Assembly (NCBI GenBank): GCA_024363285.1
Contig: AP024710.1
Span: 2,326,001-2,390,000 of the forward strand
DNA length: 64,000 nucleotides
Direction: 5' to 3'
Origin: Leptolinea sp. HRD-7
Lineage (GTDB): Bacteria; Chloroflexota; Anaerolineae; Anaerolineales; Anaerolineaceae
Within the stretch, counting starts at the first letter, position 1, and the number at the start of each line of letters is the position of its first letter. Positions 53,679-61,816 of this stretch are shown piece by piece. Under the pieces are notes generated by a model, which ran no database searches, had not been told where the DNA came from, and saw only the letters and a program-made list of their open reading frames with translations. The position numbers were made by a program, and so were the translations under genes.

Positions 53679-54356
53679 ATGACACGCGAAATACTTACAC
53701 ACCAGATCAAACAATTAATCGATGAAGTTCTTTTGCTTGGGAGTATGGTTGAAGAAGCAACATTGAACTCTATCACCGCATTAAAGAACCGGGATGTAAA
53801 AACTGCCCGTACTCTTTACGATGACGACATTTTAATCAACGACAAACGCTACGCGATTGAAAACGCCATCATTATTACTATTGCCACTCAGCAACCTATG
53901 GCGCATGATCTTCGGTTTCTGGCCGCCATACTTGAAATCATTACGGAATTGGAACGCATGGGAGATTACGCGAAAGGTATAGCAAAAGTAACCATGCGGC
54001 TGGGCGATACAGAATTGCAAGTTCCAATTCGCGAGATAGAAAGAATGGGTGAACTTGGGGTAGGGATGCTTCATCGCGCGCTCAGCGCGTTTGTTCATGA
54101 AGATGCCAGAGTGGCCAGCAAAATTCCTGCCGAAGATGTGGCGGTTGATTCTCTTTACAATGAGATTTATCATCAGCTTATTCACCAGATGATTGCTGAT
54201 CCTCAAGCAATCGAATCAATAAACCTTCTCCTCTGGGTTGTTCATAACCTGGAACGCCTGGCAGACCGCGTGACAAATATATGTGAGCGGACAGTATTTA
54301 TCACCACTGGCGAATTAATGGAAATGGATTCGTCAGATGATGAAGATACGGAATAG
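53679..54356 (+). CDS. phoU: Phosphate signalling regulator PhoU
   Basis: 225 residues, two tandem three-helix PhoU repeats. The motif MAHDLRFLAAILEIITELERMGDYAKGIAK lies in the first repeat and NLLLWVVHNLERLADRVTNICERTVF in the second; both carry the E/D-x-x-R/D-x-x-D metal clusters. It links PstSCAB to PhoR and dampens signalling in high phosphate, and also affects polyphosphate levels in other bacteria. It is the last clear pst gene before the kinase/CHAD genes. Confidence 0.96.
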   Translation: MTREILTHQIKQLIDEVLLLGSMVEEATLNSITALKNRDVKTARTLYDDDILINDKRYAIENAIIITIATQQPMAHDLRFLAAILEIITELERMGDYAKGIAKVTMRLGDTELQVPIREIERMGELGVGMLHRALSAFVHEDARVASKIPAEDVAVDSLYNEIYHQLIHQMIADPQAIESINLLLWVVHNLERLADRVTNICERTVFITTGELMEMDSSDDEDTE

Positions 54357-54368
54357 AATCCATTGCAC

Positions 54369-54374
54369 TATAAT
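54369..54374 (+). promoter_or_regulatory. Possible internal promoter of the kinase/CHAD segment
   Basis: TATAAT at 54369-54374 lies 38 bases before the ATG at 54413. No -35 is apparent. A GTTAACA, identical to one Pho-box repeat, follows the -10 at 54376-54382 but stands alone. Confidence 0.4.
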
Positions 54375-54412
54375 AGTTAACAAAACATCCAGACGTTAAA
54401 GGCAGGAGATGA

Positions 54413-55123
54413 ATGTTATCGACAGGTAACTATAAAGGAAAACTGATCGTCGTAGAAGGCATCGATGGCAGTGGAAAATCAACACAGATAGATCTTTTAC
54501 ATAAATGGCTGCTATCAAAAGGTCATTCCGTTTATTTTAGCGAATGGAACAGCTCGGATCTGGTCAAATCCACCTCGCGCATGGCGAAGGAAAAGAAGAT
54601 GTTTACACCAACAACCTTCAGCCTTATGACCGCTACGGATTTCGCAGACCGATGGGAGCGTTACATCTTTCCATTACTGAAAGCCGGTGGAATAGTTCTG
54701 GCTGACCGCTACGCGTTCACCGCCTTCGCCCGCGATGTAGCCCGTGGTGTGGATCCACAATGGGTACGAAGCCTGTATTCTTTCGCTCCCATGCCAGATT
54801 TGACCCTGTATTTCCGTGTTCCGCTGGATGTAGCTGTTGACCGGATACTTTCAAGCCGCGCCAAGATCAAGTATTACGAAGCCGGTATGGATCTGGGATT
54901 ATCTGACAACAAAGTTACAAGTTTCCGGTTGTTCCAGCAACGGGTCATTGACGAATATGAAAAGATGGTGGATGAATTTGGTATGACAGTTCTTGATGGT
55001 ACCGAATCGGTGCAAAAAGAACAGAAAATTGTCCGTCAGTTGGTAACAAAAATGTTACGGGGCTGGGAAGGACTTCCCAATCCATTGGTCCGCACACGAC
55101 GCCGCACAGCGGTTTTTAATTAA
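54413..55123 (+). CDS. Thymidylate-kinase-like P-loop protein (copy 1)
   Basis: 236 residues with the TMPK fold. Walker A GIDGSGKST (Lys22) is intact. The LID/base-binding region holds ATDFADRWERYIFPLLKAG, and the DRY motif (98-100) is followed by AFTAFARD instead of the usual SSxAYQ of true dTMP kinases. The C-terminal region has PLDVAVDRILSSRAKIKYYEAG. The substrate is therefore uncertain; it may be a nucleotide or a polyphosphate-linked kinase. An AGGAG site precedes the ATG. A paralogue follows at once, and CHAD and HD genes lie downstream. Confidence 0.8.
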   Translation: MLSTGNYKGKLIVVEGIDGSGKSTQIDLLHKWLLSKGHSVYFSEWNSSDLVKSTSRMAKEKKMFTPTTFSLMTATDFADRWERYIFPLLKAGGIVLADRYAFTAFARDVARGVDPQWVRSLYSFAPMPDLTLYFRVPLDVAVDRILSSRAKIKYYEAGMDLGLSDNKVTSFRLFQQRVIDEYEKMVDEFGMTVLDGTESVQKEQKIVRQLVTKMLRGWEGLPNPLVRTRRRTAVFN

Positions 55124-55134
55124 GGGAGGCAGGC

Positions 55135-55830
55135 ATGCATTCAGTTGAATTTTATGGAGCCGGTTTCCCGTATCATCCCATCAAGGAACTTGAGGGGAAA
55201 CTGATTGTGCTGGAAGGTACCGATGGTGTAGGGCGGTCAACTCAAATCCAATTACTCCGCCGATGGCTGGAAGATGAAGGGTATGCTGTAAGCGATACCG
55301 GATTACACCGGTCACCTTTAACCCAGGTTGGTCTGGAAGCCGCGAAAAATGGCCACACGCTCAGCCCGCTGACAATGAGCCTGTTTTATGCCACTGATTT
55401 TGCGGACCGGCTGGAAAACCAGATCATCCCGGCACTCAAAGCAGGTTTTGTTGTTTTATCTGATCGATATTTTTTCTCAATTATTGCTCGTGATATTGTT
55501 CGTGGCGCTGATCCAGATCGTGCCCGGGCCATTTACGGTTTTGCGTTGAAACCAGACCTTGTTATTTACATGCGGTCTGATGTAGATTCATTGGTTGCCC
55601 GGTTGGTTCACGGACGAGGATTTGATTACTGGGAATCCGGTATGGATATTCGTTGTGCGGATAATATTTACGACAGCTTTGTCATTTATCAGGGAAAATT
55701 GATTGAACAATTTGAAAAAATGTCTGACGAGTTTGGCTTTGTGAGTGTTGATGCCACCCGTCCGGTTCAGGCTGTTTTTAATGATCTAAAAGCGCAGGTC
55801 AAAGGATTATTCGAACGCTTGCCTGATTAA
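55135..55830 (+). CDS. Thymidylate-kinase-like P-loop protein (copy 2, altered Walker A)
   Basis: 231 residues, evidently duplicated from copy 1 (shared MSLFYATDFADRLENQIIPALKAG, DRYFFSIIARDIVRGADP). Walker A reads GTDGVGRST with Arg34 in place of the invariant Lys, which normally weakens or abolishes phosphoryl transfer. Base-binding and DRY regions remain. It could be a regulatory or heterodimer partner of copy 1, or use Arg in a modified way. It starts 11 bases after copy 1 with a GGGAGG site. No frameshift is seen. Confidence 0.8.
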   Translation: MHSVEFYGAGFPYHPIKELEGKLIVLEGTDGVGRSTQIQLLRRWLEDEGYAVSDTGLHRSPLTQVGLEAAKNGHTLSPLTMSLFYATDFADRLENQIIPALKAGFVVLSDRYFFSIIARDIVRGADPDRARAIYGFALKPDLVIYMRSDVDSLVARLVHGRGFDYWESGMDIRCADNIYDSFVIYQGKLIEQFEKMSDEFGFVSVDATRPVQAVFNDLKAQVKGLFERLPD

Positions 55831-55880
55831 TTCGGATTTTTTTCGCTACGATAAACCGGCGGACAAGTGAGGAAACCCTG

Positions 55881-56894
55881 GTGAAACAAAAACCGGAAGA
55901 TAGTATCCGCATTTTTTCCGCCGGTCTGCTTTTAAATCAGATCGATATACTTATGGCGGAAATCGATGGTGTACGGGCAGCTAAAGACATTGAGGCTGTT
56001 CATAAAACCCGGGTTTCTTCTCGCCGAATACGGGCGATACTGGATGTATTTCACGATTGTTTGCCAGCCAAGCAGAGCGGTATTTGGCTGCAAAATGTTC
56101 GCCGGTTGACCGGCGCGCTGGGTGCCGCGCGTGATACGGATGTGCAGACCGTCACAGTAAAGACACTAATGAAAGATCTGCCAGACCCGAAAATGCAAGC
56201 GGGTTTTCATCGGCTTTTATTGCGGTTGAATCAACGGCGTCAAAACCTGCAAACCAGAGTAATTTCCCGGTTGGATGATTTTGTATCATCCGGCGTGGTG
56301 GAAGAGATGCGAGCGGAATGCGCCGGATTGATTTCACGCAATCAAACTGTATATCTATACACTCCGAGTTTATATCGGAAGTCGTTTGAAAGTATTCGTT
56401 CCAATTTTGACGTTTTTAAGTCGTATGAAGAGCGAATTCTCGATCCAACAAATATCGATGATCTACATGCTATGCGCGTAGCAGGTAAAAACCTCCGGTA
56501 CACGATGGAATGCTTCTCTTCTATTTATTCACATGAATTGAAGCTGCACATGGGAATAATGAAAAACGCGCAGGAAACCCTGGGATACATTCATGATTGC
56601 GATGTTTGGATGACTGAATTGCCATTATTTCTTGAGAAAGAACGTACGCTGACTATCGCGTATTTTGGGCGTGACCGGTATGCCGGCCGGTTTGAACCGG
56701 GTATTAATTATTTACTGGAAAACCGAGCCCAATATCGTAATGAACTATACAATACATTTTTACAAAATTGGAACCGTTGGAAAAATGAAGGAGTCTGGGA
56801 TACGTTATTTCAATTGTTGCAGGTTCCTTTCTTTGAGGAAAAAGAAATCATGCCATTATCTCTTATTAAGCAAGTAAATAACGGAGGAGAATAA
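55881..56894 (+). CDS. CHAD domain protein
   Basis: 337 residues, mostly helical. CHAD motifs: AVHKTRVSSRRIRAILDVF near the N terminus, LTGALGAARDTDVQTV, DDLHAMRVAGKNLRYTMECF and LGYIHDCDVWM. CHAD folds bind polyphosphate through conserved Arg/Lys/His (established for the family). Here it stands alone without a CYTH domain. GTG start with a GTGAGGA site, and it is coupled to the phosphoesterase gene (TAATG). Location after pst-phoU and the kinase pair supports a polyphosphate role. Confidence 0.9.
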   Translation: MKQKPEDSIRIFSAGLLLNQIDILMAEIDGVRAAKDIEAVHKTRVSSRRIRAILDVFHDCLPAKQSGIWLQNVRRLTGALGAARDTDVQTVTVKTLMKDLPDPKMQAGFHRLLLRLNQRRQNLQTRVISRLDDFVSSGVVEEMRAECAGLISRNQTVYLYTPSLYRKSFESIRSNFDVFKSYEERILDPTNIDDLHAMRVAGKNLRYTMECFSSIYSHELKLHMGIMKNAQETLGYIHDCDVWMTELPLFLEKERTLTIAYFGRDRYAGRFEPGINYLLENRAQYRNELYNTFLQNWNRWKNEGVWDTLFQLLQVPFFEEKEIMPLSLIKQVNNGGE

Positions 56895-57805
56895 TGAAGG
56901 TCGCATTGGTATCTGATATTCATGGAAATTTACCCGCCATTGAAGCCGTATTAAAACATGCGGGTGAGCTAAAGGTAAAGACAATCTGGTGTTTGGGTGA
57001 TTTCACCGGTTTTGGCGCCAATCCTGACCAGGTTATTCTGCTTCTTAAAAAATTGAAAGCCACTTCCATCATCGGAAATTATGACCAATCTGTGTTGAAA
57101 ATTCCGAAGAAAAGCACGGAATGGAAGGAAAAAATGGTTCTGGAAAAATGGCTGTCGTTTGATTGGACATACCACCAATTGTCCAGGAAGAGTCTTGCCT
57201 TCCTGAAGGATTTACCGGAAACTCGCAAAGAGGTGATTAAGGATTGGAAGATCCTTTTCACTCATGGTAGTCCGGATTCAATTGATGAACCATTGACCGA
57301 TGAGACCCCGCAAGAACACTTGAAGGAACTGGCACATAAAGCCCGTGCCAATATTATTCTATGCGGTCATTCGCATCAACCATTCATGAGGTTTGCCGGC
57401 GGATCTATCTTCATCAATCCGGGGAGTGTGGGCCGCATGTTTGATAACGATCCCAGAGCATCGTACGCGGTTCTTACCATAAAGAAACACAAAGTTGAAG
57501 TTGACTTTTTCCGGATTGATTATGATGTTGAAAGCGCTGCTTCTGCCCAGATCGCAGCAGGTCTACCCGATGTATTTGCTGAAATTACCCGCCGGGGAAT
57601 CAGCCTTGATGACATTCTGGCAGAAAAATCAACCACTGTAAACGACAATAATGCGGAAAAAGAACAGAACAAACCGGTAATTAAAGATAAAAAAGATAAA
57701 AAAGGTTTCCCGGAAGAAAAAGTGGAAGTCGTGCGCGAAGTCACTCAAATGGATGAGCCAACCAGCAAGACAGTCACATCGCGAAAAAAGAAGGTAGAAG
57801 AGTAA
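56894..57805 (+). CDS. YfcE/MJ0936-type metallophosphoesterase with charged C-terminal tail
   Basis: 303 residues. Calcineurin-like fold: VALVSDIHGNLPAIEAVL, LGDFTGFG, IIGNYDQSV, FTHGSPDS, and ILCGHSHQPFMRFAGGSIFINPGSVG. These supply the two-metal ligands. Substrates in the family are phosphodiesters or small phosphomonoesters. A Lys/Glu-rich tail of about 65 residues (KDKKDKKGFPEEKVEVV) follows and is low in complexity. It is coupled to the CHAD gene and overlaps the next gene start by one base. Confidence 0.92.
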   Translation: MKVALVSDIHGNLPAIEAVLKHAGELKVKTIWCLGDFTGFGANPDQVILLLKKLKATSIIGNYDQSVLKIPKKSTEWKEKMVLEKWLSFDWTYHQLSRKSLAFLKDLPETRKEVIKDWKILFTHGSPDSIDEPLTDETPQEHLKELAHKARANIILCGHSHQPFMRFAGGSIFINPGSVGRMFDNDPRASYAVLTIKKHKVEVDFFRIDYDVESAASAQIAAGLPDVFAEITRRGISLDDILAEKSTTVNDNNAEKEQNKPVIKDKKDKKGFPEEKVEVVREVTQMDEPTSKTVTSRKKKVEE

Positions 57806-58425
57806 TGATGTCAGGGCAGGATATTAAATCAGAGGATCACTCTGAGATTCACTCAGCCGTGATCGAACTTGCAAAAACATGTGAGAGCGAGTTCATTCAT
57901 GTAAACCATGTAGCGCGTCTGACCATGCGGTTATTCGATGACCTTCAGTCTGCTCATCATCTTAATAAGAAAGATAGATTTCTATTGCAATCGGCAGCCA
58001 TTTTGCATGATATCGGATGGGTGGAAGGCTGGCGCAATCATCATAAAACCTCATTGCGTATTATTTTAGAAACACAACTTCTGCCATTTAACCATCATGA
58101 TCGCCTTATAATCGGCTCAATTGCCCGGTATCACAGAAAAGCTCTTCCCAACATGTCTCATGACCACTTTGCCGCATTGAATATGAACGACCGAAAAAAG
58201 GTACAGATCATGTCTGCTTTCTTGCGTCTGGCAGATGGGTTGGATCGGACACACCAGGGAAGAATAAAAGACCTGGTCTGCAAATTGAAAAAGGACAAAA
58301 TTGTTATTTCCTGCGCCTCGGCATTTCCATCGGTAGAAGAGCTGGAAGGTGGCATGGAAAAGTCAGATTTGTTATCATTGATGTTTGACAGAGAAATAAA
58401 ACTAAAGATCGTGCCATCATTATGA
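57805..58425 (+). CDS. Stand-alone Ppx/GppA C-terminal-type HD domain protein
   Basis: 206 residues. The pattern LQSAAILHDIGW, HHKTSLRIIL, IARYHRKALPNMSHDHFAAL and LRLADGLDRTHQGRI matches the HD-like region following the ASKHA domains in Ppx/GppA exopolyphosphatases. The ASKHA part itself is absent. HD residues are intact, so a metal-dependent phosphohydrolase is likely; polyphosphate or (p)ppGpp-like substrates are possible. It overlaps the phosphoesterase by one base and the next gene by four bases. Confidence 0.88.
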   Translation: MMSGQDIKSEDHSEIHSAVIELAKTCESEFIHVNHVARLTMRLFDDLQSAHHLNKKDRFLLQSAAILHDIGWVEGWRNHHKTSLRIILETQLLPFNHHDRLIIGSIARYHRKALPNMSHDHFAALNMNDRKKVQIMSAFLRLADGLDRTHQGRIKDLVCKLKKDKIVISCASAFPSVEELEGGMEKSDLLSLMFDREIKLKIVPSL

Positions 58426-59246
58426 CCAAACCGGAACATCCAATAATTACTCTACTCACAGATTTTGGTGTTAGTGATCCTTATGTTGGAATCATGAAGG
58501 GCATTATTGCCGATATCGCGCCCAACGCGAAGACAATTGACCTGACCCATCTCATTCCCCCACAAAATATTCGGGCCGGTGCTCTTGCTTTAGATCGTGC
58601 TTATCAGTATTTTCCAGCCGGAACAATTCACCTTGCGGTCATTGATCCTGGCGGGGGAGTGAATCGTCAGGCGATTGCCATCCGGGCCGGACATTATCTG
58701 TTTATCGGTCCGGATAATGGTCTCTTTACATTTGTGATAAAAAGAGCAAAGGAAAACCATAAGCAATTGCGGACTTTCAAACTGGAAAATCCTCACTTCC
58801 GGTTGGAACCAGTCAGCCCCGTATTTCACGGTAGAGACCTGTATGCCCCGGCTGCCGCATATCTGGCTGCGGGTGCCGCGTTGGAAGATTTTGGAGTGGA
58901 AATTGATAATCCGGTTGTATTAAATGTCCCTTGCCCTGAACAAACTCGGCGAGGTTGGTCAGGAGAGGTTTGGGCGGTAGATCATTTTGGCAGCCTGGAA
59001 ACCAACCTTGAAAAAAGTATTCTGGATGGGTATGATCTAAAAAATATTAAGGTCAGAGTGGCAGGAAAAACGATTGTGCACTGTGTGTCAACATTTGCGG
59101 ACGGAAAGCCCGGTCAGTTGGTTGCCTTGATTAATAGTGCCGGACGGTTAAGCATTTGTATTGTGAATGGTAATGCCGCGAATGTGTTGAGCGCTGGTAT
59201 AGGCACACCGGTAGAAGTGATACTGACAGGGGCTGAGATAAAGTAA
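58422..59246 (+). CDS. SAM hydroxide adenosyltransferase (DUF62 family)
   Basis: 274 residues. Family motifs: ITLLTDFGVSDPYVGIMKG, IDLTHLIPPQNI, LAVIDPGGGVNRQAIAIRAG, FIGPDNGLFTFV and FHGRDLYAPAAAYLAAGA. These enzymes hydrolyse S-adenosylmethionine to adenosine and methionine, related to fluorinase and chlorinase. It lacks a signal peptide. It is the last gene before the terminator at 59262 and is coupled to the HD gene by ATGA. Its link to phosphate genes is unexplained. Confidence 0.92.
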   Translation: MTKPEHPIITLLTDFGVSDPYVGIMKGIIADIAPNAKTIDLTHLIPPQNIRAGALALDRAYQYFPAGTIHLAVIDPGGGVNRQAIAIRAGHYLFIGPDNGLFTFVIKRAKENHKQLRTFKLENPHFRLEPVSPVFHGRDLYAPAAAYLAAGAALEDFGVEIDNPVVLNVPCPEQTRRGWSGEVWAVDHFGSLETNLEKSILDGYDLKNIKVRVAGKTIVHCVSTFADGKPGQLVALINSAGRLSICIVNGNAANVLSAGIGTPVEVILTGAEIK

Positions 59247-59261
59247 CTACTATCAACACAT

Positions 59262-59297
59262 AAATAGATTCTCCATAATAATGGGGTCTATTTTCAT
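59262..59297 (+). terminator. Terminator of the kinase/CHAD segment
   Basis: AAATAGA (59262-59268) and TCTATTT (59287-59293), extended by CTCCAT/ATGGGG inside, form an imperfect stem followed by TTTTC. It closes the operon begun at pst or at 54369. Confidence 0.65.
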
Positions 59298-59331
59298 TTA
59301 ATCTAACCTTAATCTTTACTCGCTTGCGGTG

Positions 59332-59337
59332 TATACT
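59332..59337 (+). promoter_or_regulatory. Putative -10 of the GNAT gene
   Basis: TATACT at 59332-59337 lies 58 bases before the ATG at 59395. No strong -35 is seen. A GAGGAAAA ribosome site is next to the start. Confidence 0.4.
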
Positions 59338-59394
59338 TTTGGGTATCTGCTTCATTGAATCAGTGTTATTTCATATAAAAAATGGCGAGGAAAA

Positions 59395-60522
59395 ATGGTC
59401 ACTGTTGAGCAAATCGATCTTTCTAATAAGCAGCAGGTCGAAGAGTTTGTCATGCTGCCGTTCCGTCTTTATAAAGATTGCCCGCAATGGGTACCGCCCT
59501 TTATTAATGACATAAAATTGATGCTGAATAAGAAGAAGCACCCCTTCTATGAATTAAATGACGCGGATTTTTTTGCCGTGTACCGTGATGGTCGCATGGT
59601 AGGTCGAATCGCTGCCATGGAAAATCGGTCCTTCAATAATTACCACAATGTAAAAAAAGCACAGTTCTATTTATTTGAAATTGAAAATGATCAGGAAGCA
59701 GCGAATGCCCTGTTTGCCCGGGTTTTTGAATGGGCGAAAGCGAGAGGACTTGATACTCTGGTAGGCCCTAAAGGTTTTTCCGCGTTTGATGGGTATGGTA
59801 TTCTGGTTGAAGGTTTTGAAGAACGCCAGATGATGGTTATGATGAATTACAACTATGAGTACTACGCAAAATTGTTAGAGAATATTGGTTTTGAAAAAGA
59901 AGTTGACTTTGTTTCTTGCTACCTCTCATGTGAAAACTTCCGACTACCGGAAAAAGCACAGGAAATCGCCCGTCGTGTTCGAGAACGCGGTTCATTTAAA
60001 GTGGTTCAGTTTAAAAACAAACGCCAGATTATAAAAATGGCGGATGCCATAGGTCGTGCGTATAACGATACGTTTGTTAATAACTGGGAATATTATCCGC
60101 TTACCGATGGGGAGATCAAACTACTGGTGGATAACCTTTTATCCGTGATTAACCCCAAACTAATTAAGATTATTACGTATAACGATAAGATCGTTGGCTT
60201 TTTATTGGCTTTCCCCGATATTTCTGCGGCATTACAAAGGCACGGCGGCAAGATTACCATATGGGGAATTATTGATATGATGATGGAAATGAAAAAGGCA
60301 AAGGTTGTTTCACTCAATGGCGCCGGCGTGTTGCCGGAGTACCATGGCCGTGGAGGTGCCGCTTTGCTATATTCGGAAATGCAAAAAACAATCGAAGATT
60401 TTGGCTTTGAACACGCCGAACTGACCCAGGTAGCTGAAACCGCTGTACAGATGCGGAAAGATCTACAAAATGTCGGGGGAAGAGCGTATAAAAATCACAG
60501 GGTTTTCCGGATCAAACTCTAA
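59395..60522 (+). CDS. GNAT-type N-acetyltransferase, YghO-like
   Basis: 375 residues. An N-terminal region (PFRLYKDCPQWVPPFINDIK) of a known family is followed by two GNAT-like halves: FFAVYRDGRMVGRIAA and KVVSLNGAGVLPEYHGRGGAALLYSEMQKT, the latter with the acetyl-CoA pyrophosphate loop. FEHAELTQVAETAVQMRKDL completes the fold. The acceptor is unknown. It is monocistronic; its terminator lies within the 3' end of the antisense membrane gene. Confidence 0.86.
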   Translation: MVTVEQIDLSNKQQVEEFVMLPFRLYKDCPQWVPPFINDIKLMLNKKKHPFYELNDADFFAVYRDGRMVGRIAAMENRSFNNYHNVKKAQFYLFEIENDQEAANALFARVFEWAKARGLDTLVGPKGFSAFDGYGILVEGFEERQMMVMMNYNYEYYAKLLENIGFEKEVDFVSCYLSCENFRLPEKAQEIARRVRERGSFKVVQFKNKRQIIKMADAIGRAYNDTFVNNWEYYPLTDGEIKLLVDNLLSVINPKLIKIITYNDKIVGFLLAFPDISAALQRHGGKITIWGIIDMMMEMKKAKVVSLNGAGVLPEYHGRGGAALLYSEMQKTIEDFGFEHAELTQVAETAVQMRKDLQNVGGRAYKNHRVFRIKL

Positions 60523-61809
60523 TCAACTTTCTAATGGACTGCTACTGCTGGCAGTCCATTTTTTTATTCCGCGCGACAGAGAATTCCAGAGGAAAACCAC
60601 AGCGGTAGCCTGATAGATACTCAGAACTGGAACGAGAATGATGTAATACCGCTGAAAAGGCGCGGCTGACGCAAACATCAACATCAGGATAAAAACCAGT
60701 AGTATTAAATTCAATATCAGAAATGACAGTTGTCTGTCTCTAGATTTTTTTCTGGATTGTCTCCAAAGGATTATCCATCCCAAAATCGACAAAATTAAAA
60801 ACAATGCTCCACCGAAGAGTCCGCGAAATAAGGTGTTGTATGGCTGTGATAAATAAGCATCAACGGCTGAAGCTGTGTCCTCGGCATAATTCATTACGTC
60901 ATATGCTGCCGGTGGTTGGATAAAGACCTGCGCGATCAAGAATATCATTTGTTCCAAAGGATTTTTGGATGTGTGATAATCCGCGCGCATTTTTGTGGTT
61001 AGCTCTTGACGTTGACTCAGTCCTTCACGGATCGCCTCTGTTGGATATCGCCAGTAGGCTGGATTAAGTGACCAACTTATTCCCAATATGATCGTGAAAA
61101 AAACTAATATATTCCGTACTTTTTTTGACAGACTGACTGTGTTGGGTAATAGAAAGATCTCGACCCCAGCCAGAGCCATTAACGGGATTGCCGTCTGTTT
61201 GGCATTAACAGCCAATCCGGATAAGATCGCTGTTAACCAGGGTCTGTTCTTAAAGTCGATAATCAACCAGATTAATGCGGTTGTCGTACAGAGAAGCACA
61301 CTTTCTGACATAGCCCGACGGGTATGTATAAGAACAAGCGCGTTGGTGGTCATTAACAAAACCGCGATCACGGCTGTTGACTTTCCGTTGATCTTTTTTG
61401 CCAGCAGGTAAAGAAACAGACAGGTGAATGGAAACACCCAGGCAACTGACCATCGGGCTGTGTACAAAGTATTATCAGCCGGCATCGCTCCCGATGCAAT
61501 ATTGGTTTGCCAGTCTGCTGACCAGTTCCAATCGGCTGGATTGGATTTCATGTTATTAATTTTTAAAGCCCATCCCATCATAGTTCGTGAAAGGGGAGAA
61601 TCGATCAGCCGCAACCGCCATCTATCACCAGTTTTATTACCCGGTACGAAGGCAAGCATATCGGTTGAAATCGATACATCCGAACTCATGAATATCTGGG
61701 TGCTTTCATCGGGGTGGAATGGAACCGATGGAATACCGGTGAAATAAAACCACAGGATGAGAAGAAACAGAATTGCCAGAATGACTTTTTGCCAGGGGAA
61801 GGTTTTCAT
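60523..61809 (-). CDS. Polytopic membrane protein, GT39/ArnT-like glycosyltransferase
   Basis: 428 residues with about ten hydrophobic helices. The first loop FHPDESTQIFMSSDVSIS carries the Asp-Glu pair typical of GT39/GT83 membrane transferases that use polyprenyl-phosphate sugars, and later TRRAMSESVLLCTTTALIW. The catalytic Asp-Glu is in place. Substrates are unknown. The start codon is only 19 bases from the divergent start of the next gene. The 3' coding end contains a hairpin that terminates the opposite gene. Confidence 0.82.
   Translation of the reverse strand: MKTFPWQKVILAILFLLILWFYFTGIPSVPFHPDESTQIFMSSDVSISTDMLAFVPGNKTGDRWRLRLIDSPLSRTMMGWALKINNMKSNPADWNWSADWQTNIASGAMPADNTLYTARWSVAWVFPFTCLFLYLLAKKINGKSTAVIAVLLMTTNALVLIHTRRAMSESVLLCTTTALIWLIIDFKNRPWLTAILSGLAVNAKQTAIPLMALAGVEIFLLPNTVSLSKKVRNILVFFTIILGISWSLNPAYWRYPTEAIREGLSQRQELTTKMRADYHTSKNPLEQMIFLIAQVFIQPPAAYDVMNYAEDTASAVDAYLSQPYNTLFRGLFGGALFLILSILGWIILWRQSRKKSRDRQLSFLILNLILLVFILMLMFASAAPFQRYYIILVPVLSIYQATAVVFLWNSLSRGIKKWTASSSSPLES
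60533..60566 (+). terminator. Terminator of the GNAT gene inside the antisense gene end
   Basis: AATGGACTGC (60533-60542) and GCAGTCCATT (60551-60560) form a 10-bp stem followed by a run of T on the plus strand. The same bases encode the last codons of the minus-strand membrane protein (KKWTASSSSPLES). Confidence 0.85.
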
Positions 61810-61816
61810 TTTGCGC

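Noticed and set aside
54376-54382. Second Pho box upstream of the kinase pair
   Set aside because: A single GTTAACA without an 11-base partner and located downstream of the -10.
54413-55830. Two ordinary thymidylate kinases (tmk)
   Set aside because: The SSxAYQ element after DRY is absent in both copies and the second lacks the Walker A lysine.
57805-58425. Complete Ppx/GppA exopolyphosphatase
   Set aside because: Only the HD-like C-terminal module is present; the ASKHA phosphatase domains are missing and no neighbouring frame supplies them.
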